Source: Osmia lignaria lignaria
Lineage: Eukaryota > Arthropoda > Insecta > Hymenoptera > Megachilidae
Assembly: GCF_051020975.1 (NCBI RefSeq)
Contig: NW_027478165.1
Span: 3,936,001 to 4,000,000, forward strand
Direction: 5' to 3'
Length of the DNA: 64,000 nt
The notes under the pieces: model-generated
Told to the model about the DNA's origin: nothing
What the model saw: only the letters and a program-made list of their open reading frames with translations
Databases searched by the model: none
In this document: one piece after another, positions 10,858-22,689 of the stretch
Layout of the letters: each line of letters opens with the position of its first letter
Numbering within the stretch: position 1 is the first letter of the stretch
Made by a program: the position numbers and the translations under genes

Positions 10858-12466
10858 TCAGATGCGTAGTTCTCGAGATATATCAAGATATTTAAAAGTT
10901 CCGAAGCCGCACCAACATAATAGAGATACAGAAACACCGTGGCCCCTTTCTTTGAGATAACTCTGCACTATTGCGCGCTGCAAATGCCACTTCCAGCTTA
11001 GCTGTGCAGAAGAAGAACAACAAGAAGAAGAAATATCTCGAAATATGTCCGTCAGGCCCCTTCCCTTGAGATAAATCTGCAAATATCTCGGAAACGAAGC
11101 GAGCTATGGCAAAATGTTAAGAGACCTTTTTTGTAGAGAATTAAGTTTCCTACTTTTTATGTTCTATGATATTTTTCGATCAGAGGCATAGTTCTCGAGA
11201 TATATCAAGATATTTAAAAGTTCCGAAGCCGCACCAACATAATAGAGATACAGAAACACCGTGGCCCCTTTCTTTGAGATAACTCTGCACGATTGCGAGC
11301 TGGAAATGCCACTTCCAGTTTAGCTGTGCAGAAGAAGAACAACAAGAAGAAGAAATATCTCGAAATATGTCCGTCAGGACCCTTCCCTTGAGATAAATCT
11401 GCAAATATCTCGGAAACCAAGCGAGCTATGGCAAAATGTTAAGAGACCTTATTTGTAGAGAATTAAGTTTCCTACTTTTTATGTTCTACGATATTTTTTG
11501 ATGAGATGCGTAGTTCTCGAGATATATCAAGATATTTAAAAGTTCCGAAGCCGCACCAACATAATAGAGATACAGAAACACCGTGGCCCCTTTCTTTGAG
11601 ATAACTCTGCACTACTGCGAGCTGCAAATGCCACTTCCAGCTTAGCTGTGCAGAAGAAGAACAACAAGAACAAGAAATATCTCGAAATATGTCCGTCAGG
11701 CCCCTCCCTTGAGATAAATCTGCAAATATCTCGGAAACGAAGCGAGCTATGGCAAAATGTTAAGAGAGCTTTTTTGTAGAGAATTATGTTTCCTACAATT
11801 TACGTTCTCTGATATTTTTTGATCAGAAGCGTAGTTTTCGAGATATATCGAGATATTTAAAAGTTCCGAAGCCGCACCAACATAATAGAGATACAGAAAC
11901 ACCGTGGCCCCTTTCTTTGAGATAACTCTGCACTATTGCGAGCTGCAGATGCCACTTCCAGCTTAGCTGTGCAGAAGAAGAACAACAAGAAGAAGAAATA
12001 TCTGGAAATATGTCCGTCAGGCCCCTTCCCTTGAGATAAATCTGCAAATATCTCGGAAACGAAGCGAGCTACGGCAAAATGTTAAGAGACCTTTTTTGTA
12101 GAAAATTAGGATTCCTACTTTTTATGTTCTATGATATTTTTTGAACAGATGCGTAGTTCTCGAGATATGTCAAGATATTTAAAAGTTCCGAAGCCGCACT
12201 AATATAATAGAGATACAGAAACACCGTGGCCCCTTTCTTTGAGATAACTCTGCACTATTGCGCGCTGCAAATGCCACTTCCAGCTTAGCTGTGCAGAAGA
12301 AGAACAACAAGAAGAAGAAATATCTCGAAATATGTCCGTCAGGCCCCTTCCCTTGAGATAAATCTGCAAATATCTCGGAAACGAAGCGAGCTATGGCAAA
12401 ATGTTAAGAGACCTTTTTTGTAGAGAATTAAGTTTCCTACTTTTTATGTTCTATGATATTTTTTGA
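10536..12466 (+). repeat. 6-mer higher-order repeat, copy 1 (1931 bp)
   Basis: Monomers at 10536, 10858, 11180, 11502, 11823 and 12145 make a unit with one 321-bp member (11502, with AAGAACAAGAAAT linked to GGCCCCTCCC). The first two resemble 8283 and 8605 of the preceding 12-mer. The third is a distinct type, with CGATCAGAGGC at its start, CTGGAAATGCC in the middle and AGGACCC near its end. The unit looks like a rearranged derivative of the 12-mer with a new monomer type added. Confidence 0.9.
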
Positions 12467-14397
12467 TCAGATGCGTAGTTCTCGAGATATATCAAGATAT
12501 TTAAAAGTTCCGAAGCCGCACCAACATAATACAGATACAGAAACACCGTGGCCCCTTTCTTTGAGATAACTCTGCACTATTGCGAGCTGCAAATGCCACT
12601 TCCAGCTTAGCTGTGCAGAAGAGGAACAACAAGAAGAAGAAATATCTGGAAATATGTCCGTCAGGCCCCTTCCCTTGAGATAAATCTGCAAATATCTCGG
12701 AAACCAAGCGAGCTATGGCAAAATGTTAAGAGACCTTATTTGTAGAGAATTAAGTTTCCTACTTTCTATGTTCTACGATATTTTTTGATCAGATGCGTAG
12801 TTCTCGAGATATATCAAGATATTTAAAAGTTCCGAAGCCGCACCAACATAATAGAGATACAGAAACACCGTGGCCCCTTTCTTTGAGATAACTCTGCACT
12901 ATTGCGCGCTGCAAATGCCACTTCCAGCTTAGCTGTGCAGAAGAAGAACAACAAGAAGAAGAAATATCTCGAAATATGTCCGTCAGGCCCCTTCCCTTGA
13001 GATAAATCTGCAAATATCTCGGAAACGAAGCGAGCTATGGCAAAATGTTAAGAGACCTTTTTTGTAGAGAATTAAGTTTCCTACTTTTTATGTTCTATGA
13101 TATTTTTCGATCAGAGGCGTAGTTCTCGAGATATATCAAGATATTTAAAAGTTCCGAAGCCGCACCAACATAATAGAGATACAGAAACACCGTGGCCCCT
13201 TTCTTTGAGATAACTCTGCACGATTGCGAGCTGGAAATGCCACTTCCAGTTTAGCTGTGCAGAAGAAGAACAACAAGAAGAAGAAATATCTCGAAATATG
13301 TCCGTCAGGACCCTTCCCTTGAGATAAATCTGCAAATATCTCGGAAACCAAGCGAGCTATGGCAAAATGTTAAGAGACCTTATTTGTAGAGAATTAAGTT
13401 TCCTACTTTTTATGTTCTACGATATTTTTTGATCAGATGCGTAGTTCTCGAGATATATCAAGATATTTAAAAGTTCCGAAGCCGCACCAACATAATAGAG
13501 ATACAGAAACACCGTGGCCCCTTTCTTTGAGATAACTCTGCACTACTGCGAGCTGCAAATGCCACTTCCAGCTTAGCTGTGCAGAAGAAGAACAACAAGA
13601 ACAAGAAATATCTCGAAATATGTCCGTCAGGCCCCTCCCTTGAGATAAATCTGCAAATATCTCGGAAACGAAGCGAGCTATGGCAAAATGTTAAGAGACC
13701 TTTTTTGTAGAGAATTATGTTTCCTACAATTTACGTTCTCTGATATTTTTTGATCAGAAGCGTAGTTTTCGAGATATATCGAGATATTTAAAAGTTCCGA
13801 AGCCGCACCAACATAATAGAGATACAGAAACACCGTGGCCCCTTTCTTTGAGATAACTCTGCACTATTGCGAGCTGCAGATGCCACTTCCAGCTTAGCTG
13901 TGCAGAAGAAGAACAACAAGAAGAAGAAATATCTGGAAATATGTCCGTCAGGCCCCTTCCCTTGAGATAAATCTGCAAATATCTCGGAAACGAAGCGAGC
14001 TACGGCAAAATGTTAAGAGACCTTTTTTGTAGAAAATTAGGATTCCTACTTTTTATGTTCTATGATATTTTTTGAACAGATGCGTAGTTCTCGAGATATA
14101 TCAAGATATTTAAAAGTTCCGAAGCCGCACTAACATAATAGAGATACAGAAACACCGTGGCCCCTTTCTTTGAGATAACTCTGCACTATTGCGCGCTGCA
14201 AATGCCACTTCCAGCTTAGCTGTGCAGAAGAAGAACAACAAGAAGAAGAAATATCTCGAAATATGTCCGTCAGGCCCCTTCCCTTGAGATAAATCTGCAA
14301 ATATCTCGGAAGCGAAGCGAGCTATGGCAAAATGTTAAGAGACCTTTTTTGTAGAGAATTAAGTTTCATACTTTTTATGTTCTATGATATTTTTTGA
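12467..14397 (+). repeat. 6-mer higher-order repeat, copy 2 (1931 bp)
   Basis: This repeats the preceding six monomers at 12467, 12789, 13111, 13433 (321 bp), 13754 and 14076. Linked markers match at an offset of 1931. Differences I see include GAGGCATAG versus GAGGCGTAG (third monomer), GATGAGATGC versus GATCAGATGC (fourth), and GATATGTCAAG with ACTAATATAAT versus GATATATCAAG with ACTAACATAAT (sixth). Its last two monomers also serve as the start of the next 4-mer pattern. Confidence 0.9.
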
Positions 14398-16329
14398 TCA
14401 GATGCGTAGTTCTCGAGATATATCAAGATATTTAAAAGTGCCGAAGCCGCACCAACATAATAGAGATACAGAAACACCGTGGCCCCTTTCTTTGAGATAA
14501 CTCTGCACTACTGCGAGCTGCAAATGCCACTTCCAGCTTAGCTGTGCAGAAGAAGAACAACAAGAAGAAGAAATATCTCGAAATATGTCCGTCAGGCCCC
14601 TTCCCTTGAGATAAATCTGCAAATATCTCGGAAACGAAGCGAGCTATGGCAAAATGTTAAGAGACCTTTTTTGTAGAAAATTAAGTTTCCTACTTTTTAT
14701 GTTCTATGATATTTTTTGTTCAGATGCGTAGTTCTCGAGATATATCCAGATATTTAAAAGTTCCGAAGCGGCACCAACATAATAGAGATACAGAAACACC
14801 GTGGCCCCTTTCTTTGAGGTAACACTGCACTATTGCGAGCTGCAAATGCCACTTCCAGCTTAGCTGTGCAGAAGAAGAACAACAAGAAGAAGAAATATCT
14901 CGAAATATGTCCGTCAGGCCCCTTCCCTTGAGATAAATCTGCAAATATCTCGGAAACGAAGCGAACTATGGCAAAATCTTAAGAGGCCTTTTTTGTAGAG
15001 AATTATGTTTCCTACAATTTACGTTCTCTGATATTTTTTGATCAGAAGCGTAGTTTTCGAGATATATCGAGATATTTAAAAGTTCCGAAGCCGCACCAAC
15101 ATAATAGAGATACAGAAACACCGTGGCCCCTTTCTTTGAGATAACTCTGCACTATTGCGAGCTGCAAATGCCACTTCCAGCTTAGCTGTGCAGAAGAAGA
15201 ACAACAAGAAGAAGAAATATCTGGAAATATGTCCGTCAGGCCCCTTCCCTTGAGATAAATCTGCAAATATCTCGGAAACGAAGCGAGCTACGGCAAAATG
15301 TTAAGAGACCTTTTTTGTAGAAAATTAGGATTCCTACTTTTTATGTTCTATGATATTTTTTGAACAGATGCGTAGTTCTCGAGATATATCAAGATATTTA
15401 AAAGTTCCGAAGCCGCACTAACATAATAGAGATACAGAAACACCGTGGCCCCTTTCTTTGAGATAACTCTGCACTATTGCGCGCTGCAAATGCCACTTCC
15501 AGCTTAGCTGTGCAGAAGAAGAACAACAAGAAGAAGAAATATCTCGAAATATGTCCGTCAGGCCCCTTCCCTTGAGATAAATCTGCAAATATCTCGGAAG
15601 CGAAGCGAGCTATGGCAAAATGTTAAGAGACCTTTTTTGTAGAGAATTAAGTTTCATACTTTTTATGTTCTATGATATTTTTTGATCAGATGCGTAGTTC
15701 TCGAGATATATCAAGATATTTAAAAGTGCCGAAGCCGCACCAACATAATAGAGATACAGAAACACCGTGGCCCCTTTCTTTGAGATAACTCTGCACTACT
15801 GCGAGCTGCAAATGCCACTTCCAGCTTAGCTGTGCAGAAGAAGAACAACAAGAAGAAGAAATATCTCGAAATATGTCCGTCAGGCCCCTTCCCTTGAGAT
15901 AAATCTGCAAATATCTCGGAAACGAAGCGAACTATGGCAAAATCTTAAGAGGCCTTTTTTGTAGAGAATTATGTTTCCTACAATTTACGTTCTCTGATAT
16001 TTTTTGATCAGAAGCGTAGTTTTCGAGATATATCGAGATATTTAAAAGTTCCGAAGCGGCACCAACATAATAGAGATACAGAAACACCGTGGCCCCTTTC
16101 TTTGAGGTAACTCTGCACTATTGCGAGCTGCAAATGCCACTTCCAGCTTAGCTGTGCAGAAGAAGAACAACAAGAAGAAGAAATATCTGGAAATATGTCC
16201 GTCAGGCCCCTTCCCTTGAGATAAATCTGCAAATATCTCGGAAACGAAGCGAGCTACGGCAAAATGTTAAGAGACCTTTTTTGAAGAAAATTAGGATTCC
16301 TACTTTTTATGTTCTATGATATTTTTTGA
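13754..16329 (+). repeat. 4-mer higher-order repeat, two copies of 1288 bp
   Basis: Monomers 13754, 14076, 14398 and 14720 recur at 15042, 15364, 15686 and 16008. The strongest proof is a private pair, GGAAGCGAAGCG with AAGTTTCATAC, present near 14308-14370 and exactly 1288 bp later. The copies overlap the previous 6-mer. The fourth monomer is only half-matched: 16008 starts with TTTTCGAGATATATCGAG like 15042, then continues with AGCGGCACC and GAGGTAAC like 14720, then has CTGGAAATATG like 15042 again. Confidence 0.87.
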
Positions 16330-18620
16330 CCAGATGCGTAGTTCTCGAGATATATCAAGATATTTAAAAGTTCCGAAGCCGCACTAACATAATAGAGATA
16401 CAGAAACATCGTGGCCCCTTTCTTTGAGATAACTCTGCACGATTGCGCGCTGCAAATGCCACTTCCAGCTTAGCTGTGCAGAAGAAGAACAACAAGAAGA
16501 AGAAATATCTCGAAATATGTCCGTCAGGCCCCTTCCCTTGAGATAAATCTGCAAATATCTCGGAAACGAAGCGAGCTATGGGAAAATGTTAAGAGACCTT
16601 TTTTGTAGAGAATTAAGTTTCCTACTTTTTATGTTCTATGATATTTTTTGATCAGATGCGTAGTTCTCGAGATATATCAAGATATTTAAAAGTTCCGAAG
16701 CCGCACCAACATAATAGCGATACAGAAACACCGTGGCCCCTTTCTTTGAGATAACTCTGCACTATTGCGAGCTGCAAATGCCACTTCCAGCTTAGCTGTG
16801 CAGAAGAAGAACAACAAGAAGAAGAAATATCTCGAAATATGTCCCTCAGGCCCCTTCCCTTGAGATAAATCTGCAAATATCTCGGAAACCAAGCGAGCTA
16901 TGGCAAAATGTTAAGAGACCTTATTTGTAGAGAATTAAGTTTCCTACTTTTTATGTTCTACGATATTTTTTGATCAGATGCGTAGTTCTCGAGATATATC
17001 AAGATATTTAAACGTTCCGAAGCCGCACCAACATAATAGAGATACAGAAACACCGTGGCCCCTTTCTTTGAGATAACTCTGCACTATTGCGAGCTGCAAA
17101 TGCCACTTCCAGCTTAGCTGTGCAGAAGAAGAACAACAAGAAGAAGAAATATCTCGAAATATGTCCGTCAGGCCCCTTCGCTTGAGATAAATCTGCAAAT
17201 ATCTCGGAAACGAAGCGAGCTATGGCAAAATCTTAAGAGACCTTTTTTGTAAAGAATTATGTTTCCTACAATTTACGTTCTCCGATATTTTTTGATCAGA
17301 AGCGTAGTTTTCGAGATATATCGAGATATTTAAAAGTTCCGAAGCCGCACCAACATAATAGAGATACAGAAACACCGTGGCCCCTTTCTTTGAGATAACT
17401 CTGCACTATTGCGACCTGCAAATGCCACTTCCAGCTTAGCTGTGCAGAAGAGGAACAACAAGAAGAAGAAATATCTCGGAATATGTCCGTCAGGCCCCTT
17501 CCCTTGAGATAAATCTGCAAATATCTCGGAAACGAAGCGAGCTATGGCAAAATGTTAAGAGACCTTTTTTGTAAAGAATTATGTTTCCTACAATTTATGT
17601 TCTATGATATTTTTTGATCAGAAGCGTAGTTTTCGAGATATATCGAGATACTTAAAAGTTCCGAAGCCGCACCAACATAATACAGATACAGAAACACCGT
17701 GGCCCCTTTCTTTGAGATAACTCTGCACTATTGCGAGCTGCAAATGCCACTTCCAGCTTAGCTGTGCAGAAGAGGAACAACAAGAAGAAGAAATATCTGG
17801 AAATATGTCCGTCAGGCCCCTTCCCTTGAGATATATCTGCAAATATCTCGGAAACCAAGCGAGCTATGGCAAAATGTTAAGAGACCTTATTTGTAGAGAA
17901 TTAAGTTTCCTACTTTTTATGTTCTACGATATTTTTTGATCAGATGCGTAGTTCTCGAGATATATCAAGATATTTAAAAGTTCCGAAGCCGCACCAACAT
18001 AATAGAGATACAGAAACACCGTGGCCCCTTTCTTTGAGATAACTTTGCACTATTGCGCGCTGCAAATGCCACTTCCAGCTTAGCTGTGCAGAAGAAGAAC
18101 AACAAGAAGAAGAAATATCTCGAAATATGTCCGTCAGGCCCCTTCCCATGAGATAAATCTGCAAATATCTCGGAAACGAAGCGAGCTATGGCAAAATGTT
18201 AAGAGACCTTTTTTGTAGAGAATTAAGTTTCCTACTTTTTATGTTCTATGATATTTTTTGATCAGATGCGTAGTTCTCGAGATATAGCAAGATATTTAAA
18301 AGTTCCGAAGCGGCACCAACATAATAGAGATACAGAAACACCGTGGCCCCTTTCTTTGAGATAACTCTGCACTACTGCGAGCTGCAAATGCCACTTCCAG
18401 CTTAGCTGTGCAGAAGAAGAACAACAAGAAGAAGAAATATCTCGAAATATGTCCGTCAGGCCCCTTCCCTTGAGATAAATCTGCAAATATCTCGGAAACG
18501 AAGCGAGCTATGGCAAAATGTTAAGAGACCTTTTTTGTAGAAAATTAAGTTTCCTACTTTTTATGTTCTATGATATTTTTTGATCAGATGCGTAGTTCTC
18601 GAGATATATCCAGATATTTA
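16045..18620 (+). repeat. 8-mer higher-order repeat, copy 1 (2576 bp)
   Basis: This starts inside the monomer at 16008. Private variants later repeated at +2576 are: ACATCGTGG (16406 region), GCTATGGGAAAATG (16574-16587), ATAGCGATACAG (16714 region), TTTAAACGTTCC (17010 region), GAGATACTTAAAAG (17645 region), ACTTTGCACTATTGCGCG (18042 region) and GATATAGCAAG (18282 region). The last 90 bp or so (18531-18620) lack a counterpart at the end of copy 2 and mark the seam. Confidence 0.93.
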
Positions 18621-21106
18621 AAAGTTCCGAAGCGGCACCAACATAATAGAGATACAGAAACACCGTGGCCCCTTTCTTTGAGGTAACTCTGCACTATTGC
18701 GAGCTGCAAATGCCACTTCCAGCTTAGCTGTGCAGAAGAAGAACAACAAGAAGAAGAAATATCTGGAAATATGTCCGTCAGGCCCCTTCCCTTGAGATAA
18801 ATCTGCAAATATCTCGGAAACGAAGCGAGCTACGGCAAAATGTTAAGAGACCTTTTTTGAAGAAAATTAGGATTCCTACTTTTTATGTTCTATGATATTT
18901 TTTGACCAGATGCGTAGTTCTCGAGATATATCAAGATATTTAAAAGTTCCGAAGCCGCACTAACATAATAGAGATACAGAAACATCGTGGCCCCTTTCTT
19001 TGAGATAACTCTGCACGATTGCGCGCTGCAAATGCCACTTCCAGCTTAGCTGTGCAGAAGAAGAACAACAAGAAGAAGAAATATCTCGAAATATGTCCGT
19101 CAGGCCCCTTCCCTTGAGATAAATCTGCAAATATCTCGGAAACGAAGCGAGCTATGGGAAAATGTTAAGAGACCTTTTTTGTAGAGAATTAAGTTTCCTA
19201 CTTTTTATGTTCTATGATATTTTTTGATCAGATGCGTAGTTCTCGAGATATATCAAGATATTTAAAAGTTCCGAAGCCGCACCAACATAATAGCGATACA
19301 GAAACACCGTGGCCCCTTTCTTTGAGATAACTCTGCACTATTGCGAGCTGCAAATGCCACTTCCAGCTTAGCTGTGCAGAAGAAGAACAACAAGAAGAAG
19401 AAATATCTCGAAATATGTCCCTCAGGCCCCTTCCCTTGAGATAAATCTGCAAATATCTCGGAAACCAAGCGAGCTATGGCAAAATGTTAAGAGACCTTAT
19501 TTGTAGAGAATTAAGTTTCCTACTTTTTATGTTCTACGATATTTTTTGATCAGATGCGTAGTTCTCGAGATATATCAAGATATTTAAACGTTCCGAAGCC
19601 GCACCAACATAATAGAGATACAGAAACACCGTGGCCCCTTTCTTTGAGATAACTCTGCACTATTGCGAGCTGCAAATGCCACTTCCAGCTTAGCTGTGCA
19701 GAAGAAGAACAACAAGAAGAAGAAATATCTCGAAATATGTCCGTCAGGCCCCTTCGCTTGAGATAAATCTGCAAATATCTCGGAAACGAAGCGAGCTATG
19801 GCAAAATCTTAAGAGACCTTTTTTGTAAAGAATTATGTTTCCTACAATTTACGTTCTCCGATATTTTTTGATCAGAAGCGTAGTTTTCGAGATATATCGA
19901 GATATTTAAAAGTTCCGAAGCCGCACCAACATAATAGAGATACAGAAACACCGTGGCCCCTTTCTTTGAGATAACTCTGCACTATTGCGACCTGCAAATG
20001 CCACTTCCAGCTTAGCTGTGCAGAAGAGGAACAACAAGAAGAAGAAATATCTCGGAATATGTCCGTCAGGCCCCTTCCCTTGAGATAAATCTGCAAATAT
20101 CTCGGAAACGAAGCGAGCTATGGCAAAATGTTAAGAGACCTTTTTTGTAAAGAATTATGTTTCCTACAATTTATGTTCTATGATATTTTTTGATCAGAAG
20201 CGTAGTTTTCGAGATATATCGAGATACTTAAAAGTTCCGAAGCCGCACCAACATAATACAGATACAGAAACACCGTGGCCCCTTTCTTTGAGATAACTCT
20301 GCACTATTGCGAGCTGCAAATGCCACTTCCAGCTTAGCTGTGCAGAAGAGGAACAACAAGAAGAAGAAATATCTGGAAATATGTCCGTCAGGCCCCTTCC
20401 CTTGAGATATATCTGCAAATATCTCGGAAACCAAGCGAGCTATGGCAAAATGTTAAGAGACCTTATTTGTAGAGAATTAAGTTTCCTACTTTTTATGTTC
20501 TACGATATTTTTTGATCAGATGCGTAGTTCTCGAGATATATCAAGATATTTAAAAGTTCCGAAGCCGCACCAACATAATAGAGATACAGAAACACCGTGG
20601 CCCCTTTCTTTGAGATAACTTTGCACTATTGCGCGCTGCAAATGCCACTTCCAGCTTAGCTGTGCAGAAGAAGAACAACAAGAAGAAGAAATATCTCGAA
20701 ATATGTCCGTCAGGCCCCTTCCCATGAGATAAATCTGCAAATATCTCGGAAACGAAGCGAGCTATGGCAAAATGTTAAGAGACCTTTTTTGTAGAGAATT
20801 AAGTTTCCTACTTTTTATGTTCTATGATATTTTTTGATCAGATGCGTAGTTCTCGAGATATAGCAAGATATTTAAAAGTTCCGAAGCGGCACCAACATAA
20901 TAGAGATACAGAAACACCGTGGCCCCTTTCTTTGAGATAACTCTGCACTACTGCGAGCTGCAAATGCCACTTCCAGCTTAGCTGTGCAGAAGAAGAACAA
21001 CAAGAAGAAGAAATATCTCGAAATATGTCCGTCAGGCCCCTTCCCTTGAGATAAATCTGCAAATATCTCGGAAACGAAGCGAGCTATGGCAAAATGTTAA
21101 GAGACC
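18621..21106 (+). repeat. 8-mer higher-order repeat, copy 2
   Basis: Every marker listed for copy 1 recurs here at exactly +2576; for example the GGG of GCTATGGGAAAATG is at 16580-16582 and 19156-19158. I noticed no differences between the two copies over about 2.49 kb, making this one of the youngest duplications in the window. Homology breaks near 21106: copy 1 continues CTTTTTTGTAGAAAATTAAG, while here the sequence is CTTATTTGTAGAGAATTAAG, typical of 321-bp monomers. Confidence 0.93.
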
Positions 21107-21159
21107 TTATTTGTAGAGAATTAAGTTTCCTACTTTTTATGTTCTACGATATTTTTTGA

Positions 21160-21801
21160 TCAGATGCGTAGTTCTCGAGATATATCAAGATATTTAAAAG
21201 TTCCGAAGCCGCACCAACATAATAGAGATACAGAAACACCGTGGCCCCTTTCTTTGAGATAACTCTGCACTACTGCGAGCTGTAAATGCCACTCCCAGCT
21301 TAGCTGTGCAGAAGAAGAACAACAAGAACAAGAAATATCTCGAAATATGTCCGTCAGGCCCCTCCCTTGAGATAAATCTGCAAATATCTCGGAAACGAAG
21401 CGAGCTATGGCAAAATGTTAAGAGACCTTATTTGTAGAGAATTAAGTTTCCTACTTTTTATGTTCTACGATATTTTTTGATCAGATGCGTAGTTCTCGAG
21501 ATATATCAAGATATTTAAAAGTTCCGAAGCCGCACCAACATAATAGAGATACAGAAACACCGTGGCCCCTTTCTTTGAGATAACTCTGCACTACTGCGAG
21601 CTGTAAATGCCACTTCCAGCTTAGCTGTGCAGAAGAAGAACAACAAGAACAAGAAATATCTCGAAATATGTCCGTCAGGCCCCTCCCTTGAGATAAATCT
21701 GCAAATATCTCGGAAACGAAGCGAGCTATGGCAAAATGTTAAGAGACCTTATTTGTAGAGAATTAAGTTTCCTACTTTTTATGTTCTACGATATTTTTTG
21801 A
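21160..21801 (+). repeat. Direct duplication of a 321-bp monomer
   Basis: Two adjacent 321-bp monomers (21160-21480 and 21481-21801) differ, as far as I can see, at one base: CACTCCCAGC versus CACTTCCAGC. Both carry the linked variants CTACTGCG, CTGTAAATG, AAGAACAAGAAAT and the one-base-short GGCCCCTCCC. The same deletion-bearing type occurs singly at 6031, 9893, 11502 and 13433. This is the clearest single-monomer duplication in the window. Confidence 0.93.
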
Positions 21802-22689
21802 TCAGATGCGTAGTTCTCGAGATATATCAAGATATTTAAAAGTTCCGAAGCCGCACCAACATAATAGAGATACAGAAACACCGTGGCCCCTTTCTTTGAG
21901 ATAACTCTGCACTATTGCGAGCTGCAAATGCCACTTCCAGCTTAGCTGTGCAGAAGAAGAACAACAAGAAGAAGAAATATCTCGAAATATGTCCGTCAGG
22001 CCCCTTCCCTTGAGATAAATCTGCAAATATCTCGGAAACGAAGCGAGTTATGGCAAAATGTTAAGAGACCTTTTTTGTAGAGAATTATGTTTCCTACAAT
22101 TTACGTTCTCTGATATTTTTTGATCAGAAGCGTAGTTTTCGAGATATATCGAGATATTTAAAAGTTCCGAAGCCGCACCACCATAATAGAGATACAGAAA
22201 CACCGTGGCCCCTTTCTTTGAGATAACTCTGCACTATTGCGAGCTGCAAATGCCACTTCCAGCTTAGCTGTGCAGAAGAAGAACAACAAGAAGAAGAAAT
22301 ATCTCGAAATATGTCCCTCAGGCCCCTTCCCTTGAGATAAATCTGCAAATATCTCGGAAACCAAGCGAGCTATGGCAAAATGTTAAGAGACCTTATTTGT
22401 AGAGAATTAAGTTTCCTACTTTTCATGTTCTACGATATTTTTTGATCAGATGCGTAGTTCTCGAGATATATCAAGATATTTAAAAGTTCCGAAGCCGCAC
22501 CAACATAATAGAGATACAGAAACACCGTGGCCCCTTTCTTTGAGATAACTCTGCACTATTGCGAGCTGCAAATGCCACTTCCAGCTTAGCTGTGCAGAAG
22601 AAGAACAACAAGAAGAAGAAATATCTCGAAATATGTCCGTCAGGCCCCTTCCCTTGAGATAAATCTGCAAATATCTCGGAAACGAAGCG
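21802..22689 (+). repeat. Linking monomers without a clear local period
   Basis: Monomers at 21802, 22124 and 22446 connect the 321-bp duplication to the next 4-mer. The one at 22124 has a start of the TTTTCGAG type, a unique ACCACCATAATAG substitution and the GTCCCTCAGG with AAACCAAGCG tail. Nothing other than satellite is present. Confidence 0.85.
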
